Shown here in pieces: positions 5,619 to 8,296 of a stretch of DNA of 8,296 nucleotides. The notes under the pieces were generated by a model. It saw only the letters and a program-made list of their open reading frames with translations. It was not told the DNA's origin and did not search any database. Position 1 is the first letter of the stretch, and every line of letters begins with the position of its first letter. Where the stretch lies: assembly GCA_013815535.1 (NCBI GenBank), contig JACDGC010000135.1:1-8296 (forward strand), given 5' to 3'. This DNA comes from Ktedonobacterales bacterium. GTDB taxonomy: Bacteria > Chloroflexota > Ktedonobacteria > Ktedonobacterales > JACDGC01. The position numbers were made by a program, and so were the translations under genes.

Positions 5619-7496
5619 ATGACGCCCCACGATGGAACTTTTGTCAGTCAGGGCGGGCTGCCGACGCGCATCACCCACCCCGAAGCGGGACCACTGACAC
5701 GCGCCGTCTCGCTGCAATCGCGGGTCCAACACGAATTGGGCGAACTGCGGGGCGAAATGACCGTGCTGGCGACGGGGCTGGGCCAGGTGGAAGCGACATT
5801 GAATGAACTGCGGCAACAATCCGCTTCAGGCTTGACCGCACCAGTGGGGCAGATGCGCGAAGTGGCGGTGCGCGTGGCGCGAGTATCGGGGCTGTTGGGC
5901 GAGCTCGACCATGCCCTGGCAGGGGCCAGCGACACCATTGGCTCGCTGCGGATGGAACGCGGGCGACTGCAAGCCCTCTTCGTCATTGCCGAGCACCTGA
6001 ATGCGACCCTCGACCGGGGGGAATTGCTGCAACGCGCGCTGGATGACCTGTTGCTGTTGGTGGGGGCAGAACGCGGCGGCATTCTGCTGGCAGACACCAC
6101 CGGGGGACTAAAGTTCGAGGCGGCCCGTGCCGCAAACAAACAGCCCCTCCGCCGCAGCGACTACACGGGCGCAATGAGCCGCAACGCCATCGAAACCGTC
6201 TGGCAAACACAACGTCCCCTGTTGACGGCTGACGCCCAACACGATGCACGGCTGGCCGAACAGCCTAGCGCAACATCCGCTGGCATCCAGGCCATCATGT
6301 GTGCCCCCCTGCGTGCGGATGATCGCGCACTGGGCGTCGTCTATGTCGATCAGGCCAGCCGCGACCGCCCCTTCACCGAAGACCATCTGGATCTCTTGGC
6401 GGCCTTTTGCAACATCGCCGCCATCGCCATCCAAAATGCGGAATATGTTCAGCGGTTGGGCAATCAGGTGCAAGAGATCAAAGCGATCAATAACTATACC
6501 GACAGCATTCTCAACTCGATTGGCAGTGGGGTGTTGGCGCTAGATAACAGCGGGCGCGTCACCCGCGCCAACGCGGCGAGCGCGCGCATCCTGGGGCTGG
6601 CAATGGAAAGTTTGCTCGGCAAGGTCTTTGATCAGGTGCTCAACGTGTTGCCAGATGCGGAGCCGATCCGGCAAATTCAACAAACCGCGCAAGACGCTGA
6701 TGTGACGCAATTCGCGCTGGTGCATGGTCCGTTGGGGGGCCAGGGCCGAGCGGTGACCATCAACGTTGGTTGGTCAGCGCTGTGCAATCTGGACGGGGTG
6801 CGGCTTGGCACCGTTGTGGTGCTCGACGACCTGACCGAGCTGGCCACCGCGCGCCGTGAAGCCGAGATCTTCCGGCGCTATGTGCAGCCCGACGTGGTTG
6901 ATCGCGTGACGCGCGACCCCGCAGGCACCGATCTGGGTGGCGAGACGCGCGACATCAGCGTCGTCTTCACCGACATTCGCGGCTTCACTAAACTGAGCGA
7001 GGAACTGGACCCGCAGGTGCTGGTGCGGTTGCTGAATGACTACTTAGGCATCGTCACCGAACGCGTTTTGGCGCATGGGGGCACCGTCACCATGTTTCAA
7101 GGCGACGCGGTGATGGCCATCTTCAATGCCCCCCACGACCAGGCCGACCATCCCTGGCTGGCGGCGCAGACCGCCTGGGAGATCGGCATCGCCATTGACC
7201 GCTATAACCAACGAACGGGCAACCGCGCCGTTGAGTGGGGGATCGGCCTGCACACTGGCCCGGCCCTCGTGGGCAACATTGGCGCGGAGGGTCTGTTGCT
7301 GCATTACACCGCCATCGGCGACACCGTCAACATCGCCCAGCGGCTCGAAGAACACGCGACCCGCTCGGTCATCTTGCTCAGCGACACCCTCTATCAGCGC
7401 ATCGCCACCGCCGTGACGGCGCGGCGCATCGAAGATTTTCAGCCCAAAGGCAAATCCCATATGCTGGGTGCCTGGCAGCTCACCGCCCTACGCTAA
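5619..7496 (+). CDS. Class III adenylate/guanylate cyclase with GAF and PAS sensory domains
   Basis: A 625-residue soluble enzyme expected to make a cyclic nucleotide from ATP or GTP. Residues 30-118 are heptad-rich and probably coiled coil. A GAF domain spans about 117-276 (LFVIAEHLNATLDRGELL through APLRADDRALGVVYVD to AAIAIQNAEY). A PAS domain spans about 293-405 (ILNSIGSGVLALDNSGRVT, then GTVVVLDDLTEL). A connecting helix (EAEIFRRYVQPDVVDRV, 415-430) leads to the cyclase domain at about 440-620. Metal-binding aspartates are D452 (VFTDIRGFT) and D496 (FQGDAVMAIF). The purine-site Thr is T564 (HYTAIGDTVN), and the transition-state residues are N571 and R575 (NIAQR). The position normally holding the substrate-selecting Lys (KxxGD) appears to be M492, so substrate choice cannot be read by rule. 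No membrane helix or signal peptide is present. GAF and PAS presumably sense a cytoplasmic ligand or redox/light state, but no cofactor residue is evident. It has its own promoter and appears monocistronic. Confidence 0.95.
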   Translation: MTPHDGTFVSQGGLPTRITHPEAGPLTRAVSLQSRVQHELGELRGEMTVLATGLGQVEATLNELRQQSASGLTAPVGQMREVAVRVARVSGLLGELDHALAGASDTIGSLRMERGRLQALFVIAEHLNATLDRGELLQRALDDLLLLVGAERGGILLADTTGGLKFEAARAANKQPLRRSDYTGAMSRNAIETVWQTQRPLLTADAQHDARLAEQPSATSAGIQAIMCAPLRADDRALGVVYVDQASRDRPFTEDHLDLLAAFCNIAAIAIQNAEYVQRLGNQVQEIKAINNYTDSILNSIGSGVLALDNSGRVTRANAASARILGLAMESLLGKVFDQVLNVLPDAEPIRQIQQTAQDADVTQFALVHGPLGGQGRAVTINVGWSALCNLDGVRLGTVVVLDDLTELATARREAEIFRRYVQPDVVDRVTRDPAGTDLGGETRDISVVFTDIRGFTKLSEELDPQVLVRLLNDYLGIVTERVLAHGGTVTMFQGDAVMAIFNAPHDQADHPWLAAQTAWEIGIAIDRYNQRTGNRAVEWGIGLHTGPALVGNIGAEGLLLHYTAIGDTVNIAQRLEEHATRSVILLSDTLYQRIATAVTARRIEDFQPKGKSHMLGAWQLTALR

Positions 7497-7524
7497 CCTT
7501 TCCACCGCGCGGCATCCTTATATA

Positions 7525-7533
7525 TGATATGCT
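7525..7533 (+). promoter_or_regulatory. Extended -10 element before the glycosyltransferase gene
   Basis: TGATATGCT is identical to the extended -10 of the PRC/BON promoter at 4417-4425, and the shared string ATGATATGCT is ten bases. No good -35 sits at the matching distance. An alternative reading uses TATGAT (7523-7528) with TTTCCA (7499-7504) at 18 bp. Either gives initiation shortly upstream of or within the palindrome at 7541-7575. Confidence 0.45.
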
Positions 7534-7540
7534 CTTAATG

Positions 7541-7575
7541 GTGTGCAGCCGTGCCCTGGCATGGCTGCCCCACAC
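7541..7575. promoter_or_regulatory. Palindrome in the cyclase-glycosyltransferase gap (hairpin or operator)
   Basis: GCAGCC (7545-7550) and GGCTGC (7563-7568) flank an inner TGCC-CT-GGCA palindrome (7552-7561). One G/T mismatch, a wobble pair in RNA, interrupts the stem. The outer arms GTGT (7541-7544) and ACAC (7572-7575) extend the stem past a CCC bulge. It starts 45 nt after the cyclase stop and immediately downstream of the putative -10. It could be a terminator for the cyclase, a 5' leader hairpin of the next gene, or a protein-binding site. There is no T-tract after it. Confidence 0.4.
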
Positions 7576-7600
7576 GCAAAGAAATGACTAAGGTTACTCG

Positions 7601-8296
7601 ATGGATACCCCTCTGGTGCGCGATCTCAGCCACGGTTCCGGCTTCGGCAAGGGCTATGATTACCCGCCCTCCCTGCCAGAGCGCGTCGGGCAACGCGTTG
7701 GGGCCATAGCAAAGCGCATCGCACAGCGTGGCTTGCGTGCCGCGCTCGGCACCATCGGACGAATGGATGCGGCATCGCACCCCTTGCATCCCCATGCCGC
7801 GCTCACCCCCGCCACATTTCGCCCACGGCGCATCCTGGTGATCCGCACCGATCTGTTGGGCGACGTTGTCATGACGCTGCCAACCATCGCAGCATTGCAG
7901 CAGGCATACCCCGAAGCTGAGATCGATCTGGTCGTCTTACCTTCGGTCGCGCCACTGGTGCGTGGCCAGCCCGGCATCACCCGCGTCATTGCCTGTGACC
8001 CGAATGGCTGGGCCACTGAGATGTTGACGCGCGCGGGTCGCCAGCGCGTCAGCGCGACCCTGCGCGAGTTGCGTGCCGCGCACTATGATCTGGCCATCAG
8101 CGTATGTGGCGAAGTCGCCAGCATCCTGGCGCGTCTGGCTGGCGCGCCGCGCCGCGTTGGTTTTGCCGATGAAGCCTATGCCCATTTCCTGACCGATCCT
8201 GTTCCCGGTCGCCGCTTCGCGTTGGGCCTCCACGAGGTCGCCTATGGCCTGCGCTTGGCCGAGCGGGCTGGGGCCAGCGCGCTGCCTGTTGATGAC
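7601..8296 (+). CDS. Family 9 glycosyltransferase, heptosyltransferase-like (partial, C-terminus outside window)
   Basis: The first 232 codons of a GT9-type enzyme are present; the frame runs open to the window end. GT9 enzymes transfer a sugar from a nucleotide-sugar donor onto a glycan acceptor at the cytoplasmic side of the membrane. The N-terminal Rossmann-like domain starts at about residue 74: RRILVIRTDLLGDVVMTLP, with D88 in the GD motif at the place of the catalytic Asp of WaaC-type enzymes. Next come the strand EIDLVVLPSVAPLV and the segment YDLAISVCGEVASILARLAGAPRRVGF (cited here in parts: YDLAISV at 162-168, ARLAGAPRRVGF at 177-188). The donor-binding half lies outside the window. 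The ATG at 7601 is the first start after an in-frame TAA (7589-7591), with AAGG (7590-7593) 7 nt before it. This gives about 70 residues ahead of the usual GT9 start; M55 is the alternative. Chloroflexota generally lack classical lipopolysaccharide, so the acceptor is unclear. Confidence 0.9.
   Translation, partial: MDTPLVRDLSHGSGFGKGYDYPPSLPERVGQRVGAIAKRIAQRGLRAALGTIGRMDAASHPLHPHAALTPATFRPRRILVIRTDLLGDVVMTLPTIAALQQAYPEAEIDLVVLPSVAPLVRGQPGITRVIACDPNGWATEMLTRAGRQRVSATLRELRAAHYDLAISVCGEVASILARLAGAPRRVGFADEAYAHFLTDPVPGRRFALGLHEVAYGLRLAERAGASALPVDD

Noticed and set aside
1..8296. CRISPR arrays, tRNA or rRNA genes, insertion sequences
   Set aside because: No regularly spaced repeats, no cloverleaf-like or rRNA sequence, and no transposase-like reading frame could be seen on either strand.

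Overview
The window is a GC-rich, densely coded bacterial stretch. It looks like a member of the Chloroflexota, possibly class Chloroflexia. This is inferred from the combination of a soluble GAF-PAS class III cyclase, a PRC-like/BON protein, a NarL-type two-component pair and a family 9 glycosyltransferase, plus overall codon and base use. No rRNA or marker gene is present, so the assignment is tentative.

Left half (1-4291, minus strand): an overlapping three-gene operon read right to left. It encodes a HisKA_3 sensor histidine kinase (3173-4291), a NarL/FixJ response regulator (2500-3198, or to 3216), and a large N-terminally anchored protein with NHL-type beta-propeller sequence (2507 to beyond position 1). 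Each downstream gene starts inside the end of the previous one, so all three are probably translationally coupled. The kinase has two membrane helices separated by only about nine residues and therefore has no evident extracytoplasmic sensor. The large exported propeller protein is a plausible partner or signal receptor for it.

Centre (4292-4503): a compact divergent control region. A near-consensus minus-strand promoter drives the kinase operon and an extended -10 plus-strand promoter drives the next gene. Their -35 boxes lie back to back, 8 bp apart.

Right half (4504-8296, plus strand): a PRC-like plus double-BON protein of unknown role (4504-5403); a GAF-PAS class III nucleotide cyclase with its own promoter (5619-7496), in which the usual substrate-selecting lysine appears to be Met; and the start of a family 9 (heptosyltransferase-like) glycosyltransferase (7601 to beyond the end). 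The two intergenic gaps each hold a strong inverted repeat about 40-45 nt after a stop codon.

Taken together this is a signalling-rich chromosomal region: a two-component system with an exported propeller protein, next to a cyclic-nucleotide signalling enzyme. I see no mobile element, CRISPR array, tRNA or rRNA.
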